Source: Acetobacter malorum (GTDB lineage: Bacteria > Pseudomonadota > Alphaproteobacteria > Acetobacterales > Acetobacteraceae). From it: a DNA stretch of 64,000 nt. The stretch is from positions 124,001 to 188,000 of the forward strand of contig NZ_LHZC01000055.1 of assembly GCF_001580615.1 (NCBI RefSeq), in the 5' to 3' direction. Each line of letters opens with the position of its first letter. Within the stretch, counting starts at the first letter, position 1. The notes beneath the pieces are model-generated. The model was not told where the DNA came from. It did not search any database and saw nothing but the letters and a program-made list of their open reading frames with translations. This document shows, piece by piece, positions 1 to 8,718 of this stretch. The translations under genes and the position numbers were made by a program.

Positions 1-261
1 ACACCGCATACCGGTAAGGGCGGCACAGTGCAGGTGGGTGCGTTCGCATCCTATGCCGAAGCGCGGCGTACAGCAGAAAGTGTAAACCGTGTTCTCGCGT
101 CTCGCTCCATGCAGGCAACGCCGACAGTGCAGTCAGTCTCCATTTCCGGAAAAGCCATGTACCGGGCACAGCTTGTCGCCAGTGATGACGCAGCCGCTTT
201 CGGTGTTTGCCAGGTTCTGCACGCCCACTCTATGCCCTGTATCCCGGTAAGGAGCAGCTAA
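1..261 (+). CDS. SPOR-domain protein, C-terminal fragment
   Basis: The reading frame is open from the window edge to a TAA at 259-261, so only the last 86 codons are visible. They contain a SPOR-type repeat beginning VQVGAFASYAEA, followed by a helix and a second beta strand (MYRAQLV). SPOR domains bind glycan strands of septal peptidoglycan that lack stem peptides. In Alphaproteobacteria such a C-terminal SPOR often sits on a D,D-carboxypeptidase or a lytic transglycosylase, but the enzymatic part lies outside the window, so the full product cannot be named. Confidence 0.75.
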   Translation, partial: TPHTGKGGTVQVGAFASYAEARRTAESVNRVLASRSMQATPTVQSVSISGKAMYRAQLVASDDAAAFGVCQVLHAHSMPCIPVRSS

Positions 262-304
262 GCCAGCGGGCAATGATTCCATGGGGTCATTGCCCTTTAA
301 GGCG

Positions 305-718
305 TTATTTCGCCGGATCATCCGGGTTGTTTTTGTGGTAAGAGGCCGTGAGCACAGCAAGAGTTTCCGCGTTCGGCTCACCAAGCGGTAGCTTGTAAAG
401 CGTTTTGCCGTAACGGCGGGACAGCAGGCCCCATGTCGCCTTGCCATCTTCCGAGAACACAACGTCAAGCTGATGGTCGCCGCAGTCATGCGGTTTGCAC
501 AGATGGCCTGTCAGATAGGTCTTGCCGTTCTGCTTCAGCGTTTCGGTCGGCACGGAAACAGCCGCGGCTTTTGTAACCCAGTCAGGCAGTTCCGTCATGG
601 CCTGATAGGCGTGGCGGTATTTGACCGTATTGACCAGATCCGCCGTGGTTTGCGTGCTTTGTGCAAAAGCCGGGGTCGCGAGGCAAAGAGCCAGTGCCAT
701 AAAAGGAAGTTTTTTCAT
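305..718 (-). CDS. Ivy-family lysozyme inhibitor, exported
   Basis: A 137-aa protein with a classic signal peptide (MKKLPFMALALCLATPAFAQ) and the CKPHDC loop characteristic of the Ivy (inhibitor of vertebrate lysozyme) family. In that family the loop inserts into the active site of C-type lysozyme, and the two cysteines form a disulfide. The product is expected in the periplasm, protecting peptidoglycan from host or predator lysozyme or restraining the cell's own lytic enzymes. I start at 718 rather than at the longer in-frame start at 826, because an AGGAG lies just upstream of this ATG and the signal peptide begins here. It is transcribed divergently from the glycosyltransferase. Confidence 0.8.
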   Translation of the reverse strand: MKKLPFMALALCLATPAFAQSTQTTADLVNTVKYRHAYQAMTELPDWVTKAAAVSVPTETLKQNGKTYLTGHLCKPHDCGDHQLDVVFSEDGKATWGLLSRRYGKTLYKLPLGEPNAETLAVLTASYHKNNPDDPAK

Positions 719-803
719 TCTTGTTGCTCCTGTCAGAAGGCTGCAAAAGGATAGCCCCGCCAGTATAAACCCGTTAGACTCAAACACAGAGTATAAAATA
801 CGG

Positions 804-1778
804 ATGCAAAAGACCCAGATGAACACTCATGCGGGATTGGTGGACTTCCTGAATAGCCTGAATCATCGTGCAAAACGCGCGTTTGATACGCTGCGGGCCG
901 GACCATGCTGGCAGGTGCGGTCAGACGTCACCATTCCCGCTTTGCGGCATGCTGCCCTGCTTATGCTGGTGAAGGATGAAGCCGATATTCTGGGCCTGAA
1001 TTTACGGCATCATTACCGGCTGGGTTTCCGGCGTTTCTTTATTCTGGATAACAACAGCACAGACGGCACAGCGCAGGAAATTGAGCTTTTCCGCAAAGAT
1101 GCGCCTCAGGCCGATGTTTTTTATGCGCAGGATTATCAGCAGGCTTATTATCAGGCTGCAAAAATGCAGGCTCTGCAACAGTTTGCAGAAACCTACCTGC
1201 GGCATGATGCCAACCCGCCAGACTGGATCTTTTTTGTGGATGCGGATGAATTTATCACCTGCTGCCACACTGGCCCGAACGCGGGGGAAGAATTTGCCCG
1301 CATGCTGGCGGACCCGCAGGCCCGTCTTCTGGTCTTCCACTGGGCGCAGGCGGCGTTGGTCACCAGCACGCCCCCTTATCGGCTGACATCCTTTGGTCCG
1401 TCACTGGCTGAAACAGAGTGCGTGGTCTGGCCCGCTATGCGGCAGGAGGTCACTAAGGTCGGGCTGCGCACCGGTTACGGGCTGACAACAGGGCAGGGCA
1501 ACCATTTTGTGGAGCAGGTCGATAGTGTGCAGGACCATACCCGCCTGATGATGGAAGCCGGTTTCTGCATGCTGCACTTTCCGCAACGCTCCATGGCGCA
1601 GATTGAAAGAAAAGTGCTGAACGGCATGCGCGCCTTACAGGCAAGCACGCTACCGCCGGAAATGGGGAAACATTGGCGGGAGCATTATGACCGCTATCAA
1701 CGTGAAGGTTCCAGCGCCTTACGCGCGCTGCTCACACAGCATCTCGCCCTGTGTCTGACAGAAGGTCAGGACACATAA
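804..1778 (+). CDS. glycosyltransferase family 2-like protein
   Basis: About 324 aa. The segment VKDEADILGLNLRHHYRLG followed by FFILDNNSTDGT and DWIFFVDADEFI is typical of the Glyco_tranf_2_4 type of GT-A enzymes; VDADEF supplies the metal-binding DxD. No membrane segment or signal peptide is evident, so it probably acts at the cytoplasmic face on surface polysaccharide or lipid precursors. The open frame extends upstream to 621, but that part overlaps the divergent Ivy gene. The start is at 804 or 819, and neither has a convincing ribosome binding site. The acceptor and donor sugars cannot be inferred. Confidence 0.75.
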   Translation: MQKTQMNTHAGLVDFLNSLNHRAKRAFDTLRAGPCWQVRSDVTIPALRHAALLMLVKDEADILGLNLRHHYRLGFRRFFILDNNSTDGTAQEIELFRKDAPQADVFYAQDYQQAYYQAAKMQALQQFAETYLRHDANPPDWIFFVDADEFITCCHTGPNAGEEFARMLADPQARLLVFHWAQAALVTSTPPYRLTSFGPSLAETECVVWPAMRQEVTKVGLRTGYGLTTGQGNHFVEQVDSVQDHTRLMMEAGFCMLHFPQRSMAQIERKVLNGMRALQASTLPPEMGKHWREHYDRYQREGSSALRALLTQHLALCLTEGQDT

Positions 1779-1873
1779 CTCAGTGTGTTCGCTGGCAGCG
1801 CAGCCCGGAATCTCGCAAAGACCCATGCAGGCAGTCAGGTTTTCTGGAAATTTTGTAGAAAATGGAAAAATAG

Positions 1874-1920
1874 CCCGCTGAGCGGGAAATCCCTTAAGCC
1901 AGCCTGCCTCTGTAAGGCAG
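1874..1920 (+). terminator. pair of small hairpins after the glycosyltransferase
   Basis: Two perfect short inverted repeats follow the gene ending at 1778: CCCGC/GCGGG with a 3-nt loop at 1874-1886, and CTGCCT/AGGCAG with a 5-nt loop at 1904-1920. There is no long T-run, so intrinsic termination is only possible. The remaining sequence up to the tRNA is AT-richer and shows no gene. Confidence 0.35.
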
Positions 1921-1997
1921 AGAAAGGCGGATCACTGAGGCACATTCTCAAACGAAAAGTTTGAAAATCTAAAGTGCTTCAAATTGAAAAAGGGAAG

Positions 1998-2074
1998 TGG
2001 TGCACCCGAAGAGACTCGAACTCCTAACCCCCAGATTCGTAGTCTGGTGCTCTATCCAGTTGAGCTACGGGTGC
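1998..2074 (-). tRNA. tRNA-Arg (ACG anticodon)
   Basis: Read on the minus strand, the 77-nt sequence folds as a complete tRNA. The acceptor stem is GCACCCG paired with CGGGTGC, the D arm contains AGCTCAACTGGATAGAGC, and the anticodon stem CCAGA/TCTGG encloses the loop CTACGAA with anticodon ACG. The T arm has the GTTCGAGTC loop, and CCA is encoded at the 3' end. Anticodon ACG (inosine-modified in vivo) reads CGU/CGC/CGA arginine codons. No integrase gene lies nearby, so there is no sign that this tRNA serves as an attachment site here. Confidence 0.95.
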
Positions 2075-2145
2075 GCCTTGACGCGGTGTTTAGCCGAGGG
2101 AGTGGGGGGTGGCAACCCCCAAAATTCACATCAGGCGATTTTTTT

Positions 2146-2616
2146 TCAATCATCCCCCATAAAGTTCTTCCAGGCCCGGCCTTCGGGGCGTTTGAGCGTG
2201 ACGTGCGCGCGGCATTCCGGCGTGCCGTAAACGCCTTCAAACGTATCGCCCACCGGATGCGCTTCAAACACCATGGGCAGCGGCTGGTGGTGGGAGTCCT
2301 GCAGGATCAGCTGCGCATGATAATGCTGCGTCTTCTTATCCGGCACACCGCGCAGCACCATCGCGCCCATTTCCGGCGTGAAGGTGATGTGCTTGGGCTG
2401 CACCTGCATGAGCGAGACCGTATGCACCGGGCAGTTGTGCCCCTTCTCGGCCACCAGTGTGCCAATCCATTCCCCATACGGGTCATCCGCTGCCGGGCCA
2501 GCCGCGCCACAGAACAACGCCAGCAGGGCAACACCGGCCAGCGGCAGAGCGCGCAAGGGCTGGCGTGTGCGGCTGGTGGAGGGCCTGCCGGGGGCCAGAA
2601 GAGAGAAAGGATTCAT
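2146..2616 (-). CDS. exported protein of unknown function
   Basis: A 156-aa protein with an N-terminal hydrophobic signal segment (PLAGVALLALFCGAAGPAAA-like) and a compact mature domain beginning DPYGEWIGTLV. The mature part has two cysteines (HNCPVH and TPECRAHV) that could form a disulfide in the periplasm. The start at 2616 is chosen because AGGAG lies 7 nt upstream; an in-frame GTG two codons earlier is poorly placed. A TATAAT on the minus strand at 2716-2721 is a plausible -10 element. I do not recognise a family; the overall look (W-G-x-L near the start, beta-rich) suggests a small binding domain rather than an enzyme. Confidence 0.7.
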   Translation of the reverse strand: MNPFSLLAPGRPSTSRTRQPLRALPLAGVALLALFCGAAGPAADDPYGEWIGTLVAEKGHNCPVHTVSLMQVQPKHITFTPEMGAMVLRGVPDKKTQHYHAQLILQDSHHQPLPMVFEAHPVGDTFEGVYGTPECRAHVTLKRPEGRAWKNFMGDD

Positions 2617-2871
2617 GAACACACTCCTGTCAGAGAGAAGATCCGGGGCCAGATGCCCCCGCTCAAGGGTCTCACCTGCGCCACGCCTTTATAAAATGAT
2701 GCTGCGGAGAGTCTTATTATAGGGTGACGTTTGTAACCCATCGCTTTATATCCGCTGTCTAGCATACAGCTGCCCCGTTGCCGGTGCCCCCTGTTTCCGG
2801 CGCTCTGCCCCGGTGGTGGCTGTCCGTCGTTTAGAATGCCGCTCAGGCGCTGACCAGAAAGACAGTAGCTC

Positions 2872-4473
2872 ATGCCTGCCGATGCCACCATCCCCGCTTC
2901 CTCCACCAAACTGGACGAGTCCCTTCATCAGGACCGTATCCTGATCCTGGATTTTGGCAGTCAGGTGACACAGCTTATTGCCCGCCGCGTGCGGGAAAGC
3001 GGTGTCTATTGTGAAATCTGGCCGTTCACCGCCACCGCAGAGCGCATCCGCGCCTTTGCACCGCGCGGCATTATTCTCTCTGGCGGCCCTGCCAGCGTGA
3101 CCAACCCGGATTCTCCCCGCGTGCCGGAAGTGGTGTTTGAGCTGGCCATACCGGTTCTGGGCATCTGCTACGGCCAGCAGGCCATGTGCCTCCAGCTGGG
3201 CGGGCAGGTTGAAAGTTCCGACCACCGCGAATTTGGCCGCGCCTTTGTTGATATTGTGGAAGACTGCGCACTCTTCCGTGGCGCATGGGCCCGCGGCAAC
3301 CGCGAGCAGGTGTGGATGAGCCACGGTGACCGCGTGACGGAACTGCCCCCCGGCTTCCGCATTGTGGCCGTGAGCGAAGGCGCACCGTTTGCCGTCATCG
3401 CGGATGAAGGCCGCCGCCTGTATGGCGTGCAGTTCCACCCGGAAGTGGTCCACACGCCGCACGGTGCCGCGCTCCTGCGGAACTTCACACACAATGTTGC
3501 AGGCTGCTCCGGCACATGGACCATGGCTGGCTTCCGCGAGATGGAAATTGCCCGCATCCGGGAGCAGGTTGGCACCGGCAAGGTGATCTGCGGTCTGTCC
3601 GGCGGCGTCGATTCCTCCGTGGCGGCTGTGCTGATTCATGAAGCGATTGGCGACCAGCTGACCTGTATCTTTGTCGATCACGGCATGCTGCGTGCGGGTG
3701 AGGCTGAGGAGGTGATTGAAACCTTCCGTGGCCGCTTCAACATCACGCTCGTGCATCGGGATGCGTCCGAGCTGTTCCTGCGTGAGCTGGACGGCGTGAC
3801 GGACCCGGAAATCAAGCGCAAGACCATTGGCCGCCTGTTTGTGGAAGTGTTTGAGGAAGAAGCCACCAAGCTGGGCGGCGCACAGTTCCTCGCACAGGGC
3901 ACACTGTATCCGGATGTGATCGAGAGCGTGAGCTTTACGGGTGGCCCGTCTGTCACCATCAAATCGCACCATAACGTCGGCGGCCTGCCGGAACGCATGA
4001 ACATGCAGCTGGTCGAACCGCTGCGTGAACTGTTCAAGGACGAAGTGCGCGATCTGGGCCGTGAACTGGATATTCCGGAAGCCATTGTCGGGCGGCATCC
4101 GTTCCCCGGCCCGGGGCTGGCCATCCGTATCCCCGGTAACATCACGCGGGAAAAACTGGACCTGCTGCGGAAAGTGGATTCCGTCTTCCTTGAAGAAATC
4201 CGCGCTGCTGGCCTGTATGACGCTATCTGGCAGGCCTTTGCGGTCCTGCTGCCGGTCCGCACCGTGGGTGTTATGGGCGATGGCCGCACGTATGATCAGG
4301 CCTGTGCTCTGCGCGCCGTGACCAGCACGGACGGCATGACGGCCGATGTCTACCCGTTTGACATGAGCTTCCTCAACCGCGTCGCTGGCCGCATCGTCAA
4401 CGAAGTCCGCGGCATCAACCGCGTGACGTATGACATCACCTCCAAGCCCCCGGGCACGATTGAGTGGGAATGA
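2872..4473 (+). CDS. guaA: GMP synthase (glutamine-hydrolysing)
   Basis: A 533-aa protein of usual family length. The N-terminal class I glutamine amidotransferase domain starts at [18 protein letters not shown], has the nucleophile in GICYGQQ and the His-Glu pair in [10 protein letters not shown]. The ATP-pyrophosphatase domain has the P-loop SGGVDSSV, and the C-terminal dimerisation domain carries [11 protein letters not shown] and ends in KPPGTIEWE. It aminates XMP to GMP in the cytoplasm using ammonia from glutamine. It appears to be transcribed alone, followed by an intrinsic terminator. Confidence 0.98.
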   Translation: MPADATIPASSTKLDESLHQDRILILDFGSQVTQLIARRVRESGVYCEIWPFTATAERIRAFAPRGIILSGGPASVTNPDSPRVPEVVFELAIPVLGICYGQQAMCLQLGGQVESSDHREFGRAFVDIVEDCALFRGAWARGNREQVWMSHGDRVTELPPGFRIVAVSEGAPFAVIADEGRRLYGVQFHPEVVHTPHGAALLRNFTHNVAGCSGTWTMAGFREMEIARIREQVGTGKVICGLSGGVDSSVAAVLIHEAIGDQLTCIFVDHGMLRAGEAEEVIETFRGRFNITLVHRDASELFLRELDGVTDPEIKRKTIGRLFVEVFEEEATKLGGAQFLAQGTLYPDVIESVSFTGGPSVTIKSHHNVGGLPERMNMQLVEPLRELFKDEVRDLGRELDIPEAIVGRHPFPGPGLAIRIPGNITREKLDLLRKVDSVFLEEIRAAGLYDAIWQAFAVLLPVRTVGVMGDGRTYDQACALRAVTSTDGMTADVYPFDMSFLNRVAGRIVNEVRGINRVTYDITSKPPGTIEWE

Positions 4474-4515
4474 TCCTCTAAGTTGTCCTCGTAAGAGGTA
4501 AAAGACTGATAAACG

Positions 4516-4568
4516 CAAAAACCGCTGTCTGGGGTTATTTTTTAAGGTAACTTCAGGGGCGGTTTTTG
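4516..4568 (+). terminator. intrinsic terminator after guaA
   Basis: The stem CAAAAACCGC at 4516-4525 pairs with GCGGTTTTTG at 4559-4568 across a roughly 33-nt loop. The A and T runs on the two arms let it work in both orientations. It lies 40 nt after the guaA stop codon. Confidence 0.7.
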
Positions 4569-4596
4569 TCGTTTTGGAGGGAATATTCTTTCTGGC

Positions 4597-5190
4597 ATGA
4601 AACGTATGAAAAAATGCACAGTATCCGTTTTGAAAATACTGTCAGGGCTGGTGGCTTGCTGCGTTTTTACCTACGGAGCAAAGGCAGCCGATATTTCGGT
4701 ATGCCGGGACATTAAGAAGAATTTTGACACGCATTATAAAGTATTCCCTACGGCTTCGGTGCTTATAAAGGGCTGGAAAGACGCGCCTCTTCTTTCAGGA
4801 TTAGCGTATCAACAAACACGGGAAGCGCTGGCGACGTTGCCAGAAATTCAGAAAAGTGCGCCTACCTGGGTAGAGGACACAGATGCGGTTTTGGAAATTC
4901 GCTTTCTGCCAGAATTCGGTCTGGGTGTGGCGATGACGATTGAAGGCACCGCAAATGTTCAAACGATGGTGCCGTTTTTGAAAAGAGACGCCTCGTTTAT
5001 ACTTTCCCAGCCGCTTATGCAGACGGACCCCGGCACGCTTGCTTTCGGCCTCGTGCGGGGCAGACTATTTATTGTGATGGTCAATGCTTTTATAAGCAAC
5101 GCATCCGACCGTGATGTGACATTTCAGAGCGTTGATGTTCTGAGCTGGCAGCATCAGAAATGGTCGGAACTATGCCACGTAAAGCTTTAA
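4597..5190 (+). CDS. exported protein of unknown function
   Basis: A 197-aa protein with a signal peptide of about 30 residues ending near YGAKA/AD. The mature part begins DISVCRDIKKNF and ends ELCHVKL, with single cysteines near both ends that could pair. No recognised domain. The nearest GGAGGG is 15 nt before the start codon, which is long, so the start is uncertain; an ATG three codons downstream is the alternative. It lies between the guaA terminator and a convergent lipoprotein gene, so it is probably monocistronic. Base composition is AT-richer than its neighbours, suggesting an accessory gene. Confidence 0.6.
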   Translation: MKRMKKCTVSVLKILSGLVACCVFTYGAKAADISVCRDIKKNFDTHYKVFPTASVLIKGWKDAPLLSGLAYQQTREALATLPEIQKSAPTWVEDTDAVLEIRFLPEFGLGVAMTIEGTANVQTMVPFLKRDASFILSQPLMQTDPGTLAFGLVRGRLFIVMVNAFISNASDRDVTFQSVDVLSWQHQKWSELCHVKL

Positions 5191-5218
5191 AAAACTCATT
5201 TTCCTCTAGGGAAAAAGA

Positions 5219-5803
5219 TCAAAACCCCGCACAAACCGGAGCCACGGCCAGCCCAACAGACTGCTGCTCAAAGCGCTCTTTGTAGCGGTTGCGGACGGTG
5301 TCCAGCCGGGTGGGGAGGTCCGCCGCCGGTGTGGTAAGGATCGTCACCAGTCGGGCCGGTTCCTGTGAGATGCGGCCAGTTTGTGGGTCCTGCCATTGTC
5401 CCTGAGCAGAGACAACGGAAAGCCCGGCAGGGAAGGCAGGGGTAAGGGTGGTTTTCAGAAAATCCCGCCATTCAGAGGCAGAAATAGCCTGCCCGCGCGG
5501 GCGTGTCTGCCCAAACAGCAGCGTAATGTTCAGCATCGCATGCGTTTGAAAAGCCTGACACAGTGTGGGTGTGGCGTTTGCAGGCGTTGGCTCTGCAATG
5601 TTTGAGCCGGCTTGCAGATTGGCCGTGGCGGGCGGCGTGCCAGCAGCTGTGGCCGGGGCGTGGGCCGCGGACGTGCCGACAATGCTCTCAGCACCGGGGG
5701 CGACAAGCGCGCTGCCGCACCCGCTCAGAACAACGGCCATTCCGGCCAGCGCACCCCACCGATGGATGCTGCGCGAAGGAAGCAAGGGTGTGCGGACCGG
5801 CAT
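5219..5803 (-). CDS. DUF3574-type lipoprotein
   Basis: A 194-aa predicted lipoprotein: a hydrophobic segment ends in the lipobox LSGC (cysteine near residue 29). An Ala/Pro/Thr-rich linker of about 50 residues follows, then a domain with LLFGQTRPRG, SEWRDFLKTTLTPAFPAGLS and the SAQGQW strand, matching DUF3574. The function of that domain is unknown. AGAGG lies 8 nt before the ATG. It starts 27 nt after the stop of the cysteine synthase on the same strand and is probably co-transcribed with it. Confidence 0.75.
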   Translation of the reverse strand: MPVRTPLLPSRSIHRWGALAGMAVVLSGCGSALVAPGAESIVGTSAAHAPATAAGTPPATANLQAGSNIAEPTPANATPTLCQAFQTHAMLNITLLFGQTRPRGQAISASEWRDFLKTTLTPAFPAGLSVVSAQGQWQDPQTGRISQEPARLVTILTTPAADLPTRLDTVRNRYKERFEQQSVGLAVAPVCAGF

Positions 5804-5830
5804 GGTGATGACCTCTTGTTTATCCGGTTA

Positions 5831-6868
5831 TTAATCCAGCCAGGGGGCAACCGGCAGGTTTTTGCCCCGCAGGAAGGTGGGGTTGAACAGCTTGGACTCA
5901 TAACGCGCCCCGCCATCGCACAGGATAGTCACAATCCGGTGCCCCGGCCCAAGCTTGCGGGCCGTGCGGATGGCAGACGCCACGTTAATGCCGGAGGAGC
6001 CACCGACCGACAGACCTTCATCAATCAGCAGGCTGTAGATAATGTCCAGTGCTTCCGGGTCGGGAATACGCTCGGCATCATCAATCGGCGCGCCTTCAAG
6101 GTTGGCCGTCACGCGGGACTGGCCAATGCCCTCGGTAATGGAGGAGCCGGAAACGGACAGATCATTGTCCTTCACCCAGCCATACAGGCCGGAGCCTTCC
6201 GGGTCAGCCAGCACAATGCGGGGGGCTTTTGCGCCCGCCTTGCTCGCGGCGTCATGCAGGCCCATGGCCGTGCCAGCCAGCGTGCCACCGGTGCCACAGG
6301 CGCAGGTAAAGGCATCAACCTTACCGTCCATCTGCTGCCAGATTTCCGCGGCCGTGGTGGCGCGGTGGCCTTCACGGTTGGCAAGGTTGTCAAACTGGTT
6401 GGCCCACACATACCCGCCTTCTTCCGCCAACCGGCGCGAGACGTGCACGTAATTGCCTTCATCCCGATACGGCTTGGCAGGCACCAGCCGCAGGTCTGCG
6501 CCAATCATGCGCAGAAAGCCGATTTTTTCCTGACTCTGCGTCTCCGGCATCACAATAATGCACTTATAGCCGCGTGCATTAGCCACCAGTGTCAGCCCGA
6601 TGCCGGTATTGCCAGCCGTGCCTTCCACCAGTGTGCCGCCGGGCTTCAGCACGCCCCGGCGTTCGGCATCTTCAATAATGGCAAGGGCTGCACGGTCCTT
6701 CACGGAGCCGCCGGGGTTCATAAATTCGGCTTTGCCGTAAATCTCGCAGCCCGTGGCTTCAGACGCCTTGCGCAGACGAATCAGCGGTGTGCCGCCCACT
6801 GCGTCCGGCATATCGGCAGAAAGGGTGTGCCAGCCGGGGCGGGCGGGGGACGTTGCACTGTCGGTCAT
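5831..6868 (-). CDS. cysteine synthase (PLP-dependent, CysK/CBS type)
   Basis: A 345-aa fold-type II PLP enzyme. The PLP lysine is in NPGGSVKDRAA, the substrate loop in EGTAGNTGIGL, and the PLP-phosphate loop in CACGTGGTLAGTA. These are hallmarks of O-acetylserine sulfhydrylase, which makes cysteine from O-acetylserine and sulfide; cystathionine beta-synthase-like activity cannot be excluded. The C-terminal extension (SKLFNPTFLRGKNLPVAPWLD) is typical of an alphaproteobacterial CysK-like subgroup. I use the ATG at 6868; the longer GTG start at 6880 lacks a better ribosome site. Downstream is the DUF3574 lipoprotein gene. Confidence 0.88.
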   Translation of the reverse strand: MTDSATSPARPGWHTLSADMPDAVGGTPLIRLRKASEATGCEIYGKAEFMNPGGSVKDRAALAIIEDAERRGVLKPGGTLVEGTAGNTGIGLTLVANARGYKCIIVMPETQSQEKIGFLRMIGADLRLVPAKPYRDEGNYVHVSRRLAEEGGYVWANQFDNLANREGHRATTAAEIWQQMDGKVDAFTCACGTGGTLAGTAMGLHDAASKAGAKAPRIVLADPEGSGLYGWVKDNDLSVSGSSITEGIGQSRVTANLEGAPIDDAERIPDPEALDIIYSLLIDEGLSVGGSSGINVASAIRTARKLGPGHRIVTILCDGGARYESKLFNPTFLRGKNLPVAPWLD

Positions 6869-6973
6869 ATCTGGTTGCACCTTCTCGCTTCGTTCAACAG
6901 GCTCGCATCTGCGTGCATCAGGGCATGAAGTCTGTCGTATTCAGAACAGGATAACAAGATGGTGCCGGGGTGA

Positions 6974-7894
6974 TTACAGCCCTGCGTCCGGTTCCGCCTC
7001 TGCATCATAGAGCACTTCCAGAATGGCGCACCACGGATAGCGCGAGTCATAGCTCTGTCCGCTGGGGGCGGAGATATGGCCGGTTGCGTCTGTCGGCACA
7101 TGCGTCAGGGCCACGGCATCATCAATATTGCCGCCAATAATGCTCAGCTGGTGGCCAAAAGGCTGCCCGTTCTGGTTGGTGGCAACCACATAGCCGCAAT
7201 GCGCCGGAAAGCCGTAGGAGGTCGGCAGGCTGGAAAAGCGCACGGACGTTTTGGCGCGGCCACGGCCCACGCAAATCAGGTCACCCTGTTTGGGTACATA
7301 GGCCGCCGGGTCCTGCGCGTGCAGGACGGCAGACTGCCCCGCAGCGGCGGCATTGATATAGGTGGAGTGGTTGGGAGAATACGGGAAGCGGTTATTCGCC
7401 CCGGCCACACGCATCACATAAGAGATAAAGGCGGCGGACCACGCATAGTCCCCATCACGCACAAAATTGGTCAGGCGGCCACTGGCGTCATGCTTGCCGG
7501 TAAAGGTGGATTCCGTCACCTCCGGGTCCATGCCGATCCACCAGTATTCCCCAACACGTTCCCACAGGCCGGGGGCGCGTTCGGGTTTGACAGAGGCAAC
7601 CTGGGGTTCGGGGCGCAGTTCCGGGTCATCATCATTCACCGGGCTGCCGAACATCCGCCATTCCCGCATGGCAATGGCCACAACGTCCTGCCGGTTGAAC
7701 GGCTCATAATTGCGGGTGGCAAAATCCGGCACGTGGCCGGAATAGCTGTAGCCGTAGCTCCCTGCGGTGCTGCCTGCGGCTGAAGTTGCAGTGGGGCGCG
7801 CCCCCGGAACGTGCGAAGGTTGCGCCGCACAGGCTGCCAGGCATAAGGGGGCCAGCAGGGCAACAGAGAGCTTGCGTGACAATCTCGTCTCCAT
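6974..7894 (-). CDS. DUF2272 lipoprotein
   Basis: A 306-aa predicted lipoprotein with lipobox LAAC near residue 20 and a Ser/Gly/Tyr-rich linker. The large C-terminal domain contains WWIGMDP, DYAWSAAFISYVMR and GDLICVGRGR, as in DUF2272 proteins. The DYAWSAAFISYVMR segment resembles the start of CHAP/NlpC-like cell-wall hydrolase domains, but no catalytic cysteine is obvious there (Ser/Ala replace it), so enzymatic activity is uncertain. GGAGG lies about 11 nt before the chosen ATG; the open frame extends further upstream to 8008 without signal features. Location: outer membrane, facing the periplasm. Confidence 0.75.
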   Translation of the reverse strand: METRLSRKLSVALLAPLCLAACAAQPSHVPGARPTATSAAGSTAGSYGYSYSGHVPDFATRNYEPFNRQDVVAIAMREWRMFGSPVNDDDPELRPEPQVASVKPERAPGLWERVGEYWWIGMDPEVTESTFTGKHDASGRLTNFVRDGDYAWSAAFISYVMRVAGANNRFPYSPNHSTYINAAAAGQSAVLHAQDPAAYVPKQGDLICVGRGRAKTSVRFSSLPTSYGFPAHCGYVVATNQNGQPFGHQLSIIGGNIDDAVALTHVPTDATGHISAPSGQSYDSRYPWCAILEVLYDAEAEPDAGL

Positions 7895-8043
7895 CCAGAC
7901 AAATCCCTCCGGGGTGCCCGGAGCGTCAGGAGCCCTTGCCGTCAAGAGCTCTCCTGTTCTGCATAAGCCGCCGCGCGACGTGGGAAAAGAGGGGGATGCC
8001 TTTTTCACGGCACCCCTGTTTCCTTTTTGTCGCGTCTGTGTCT

Positions 8044-8538
8044 TCAGGCAGCCGGTTCAACCGTCAGGTCAGCCGTCTGGCCGTTGACGCATTTTACGGC
8101 GTCCGCCGGGGCCAGCCCGACCACCAGACCACGACCGCCGCCGTTGATGTACATGATGTCCTGGTTGAGTGCGCTTTTTTCAAACACGACGGGCACCTGT
8201 GTGCGGGCACCAAACGGGCTGATGCCGCCAACCTGAAAGCCCGTCAGCGCTTCTGCCTTTTCCGCACCCAGCATCCGGGCGTTTTTGCCGCCAAACAGGG
8301 CCGCGACCTTTTTGAGGTTCATTTTCTGATGCACGGGAATAACTGCACACACCACCTGCTTTTTATCAATTTCGACCATCAGGGTCTTGAAGACCTTTTC
8401 GTTATCAATCCCGATACCTGCTGCGGCGTGCAGGCCAATTTTCCCGGGGTCAGACACATACTCATAGTCATGCATGGTGTAGGCAACGCCATGGGCCGCC
8501 AGAAATTGGGTTGTGGGGGTTTCTATCGTCTCAGACAT
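8044..8538 (-). CDS. ybaK: YbaK/EbsC-type aminoacyl-tRNA deacylase
   Basis: A 164-aa protein with the YbaK fold: VFKTLMVEI near residue 50, the HQKMNLKKVAALFG segment, and ALTGFQVGGISPFG, a signature of Cys-tRNA(Pro) deacylases. The family hydrolyses tRNAs mischarged with cysteine or other small amino acids, working beside prolyl-tRNA synthetase in the cytoplasm. AAAGGG lies 7 nt before the ATG. It stands between two unrelated genes on the same strand with about 150-180 nt on each side, so it is probably its own unit. Confidence 0.88.
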   Translation of the reverse strand: MSETIETPTTQFLAAHGVAYTMHDYEYVSDPGKIGLHAAAGIGIDNEKVFKTLMVEIDKKQVVCAVIPVHQKMNLKKVAALFGGKNARMLGAEKAEALTGFQVGGISPFGARTQVPVVFEKSALNQDIMYINGGGRGLVVGLAPADAVKCVNGQTADLTVEPAA

Positions 8539-8650
8539 GGTCTTGCCCTTTCAAAATGGCATCATGGCGCGGACTGTATTGCGTCGTATAGCGCTTATCA
8601 GGCGCAGGCCGGGGGCCGTCAAGAAAAGCCGTGCGCATAGGCGTATGCAC

Positions 8651-8689
8651 AAAAAAATGCGGCACCGGACAAAGGGGGCCGGTACCGCA
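8651..8689 (-). terminator. intrinsic terminator of mtnA
   Basis: On the minus strand TGCGGTACCGG pairs with CCGGTGCCGCA (one mismatch in 11), and the 3' arm runs straight into seven T. This is a strong rho-independent terminator 30 nt after the mtnA stop. Confidence 0.85.
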
Positions 8690-8718
8690 GGATCAGGCTC
8701 GGATGAAAGGCTGTTTGT

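Noticed and set aside
1998-2074. tRNA-Arg as an integration site
   Set aside because: No integrase, no duplicated tRNA 3' end and no composition change nearby.
2746-4518. 590-codon minus-strand frame across guaA
   Set aside because: It is the antisense shadow of guaA; the product is His/Arg/Ala-rich with no motifs, while the plus strand encodes a complete GMP synthase.
5612-6928. 438-codon plus-strand frame over the cysteine synthase
   Set aside because: Antisense to a clear PLP enzyme; composition is typical of GC-rich shadow frames.
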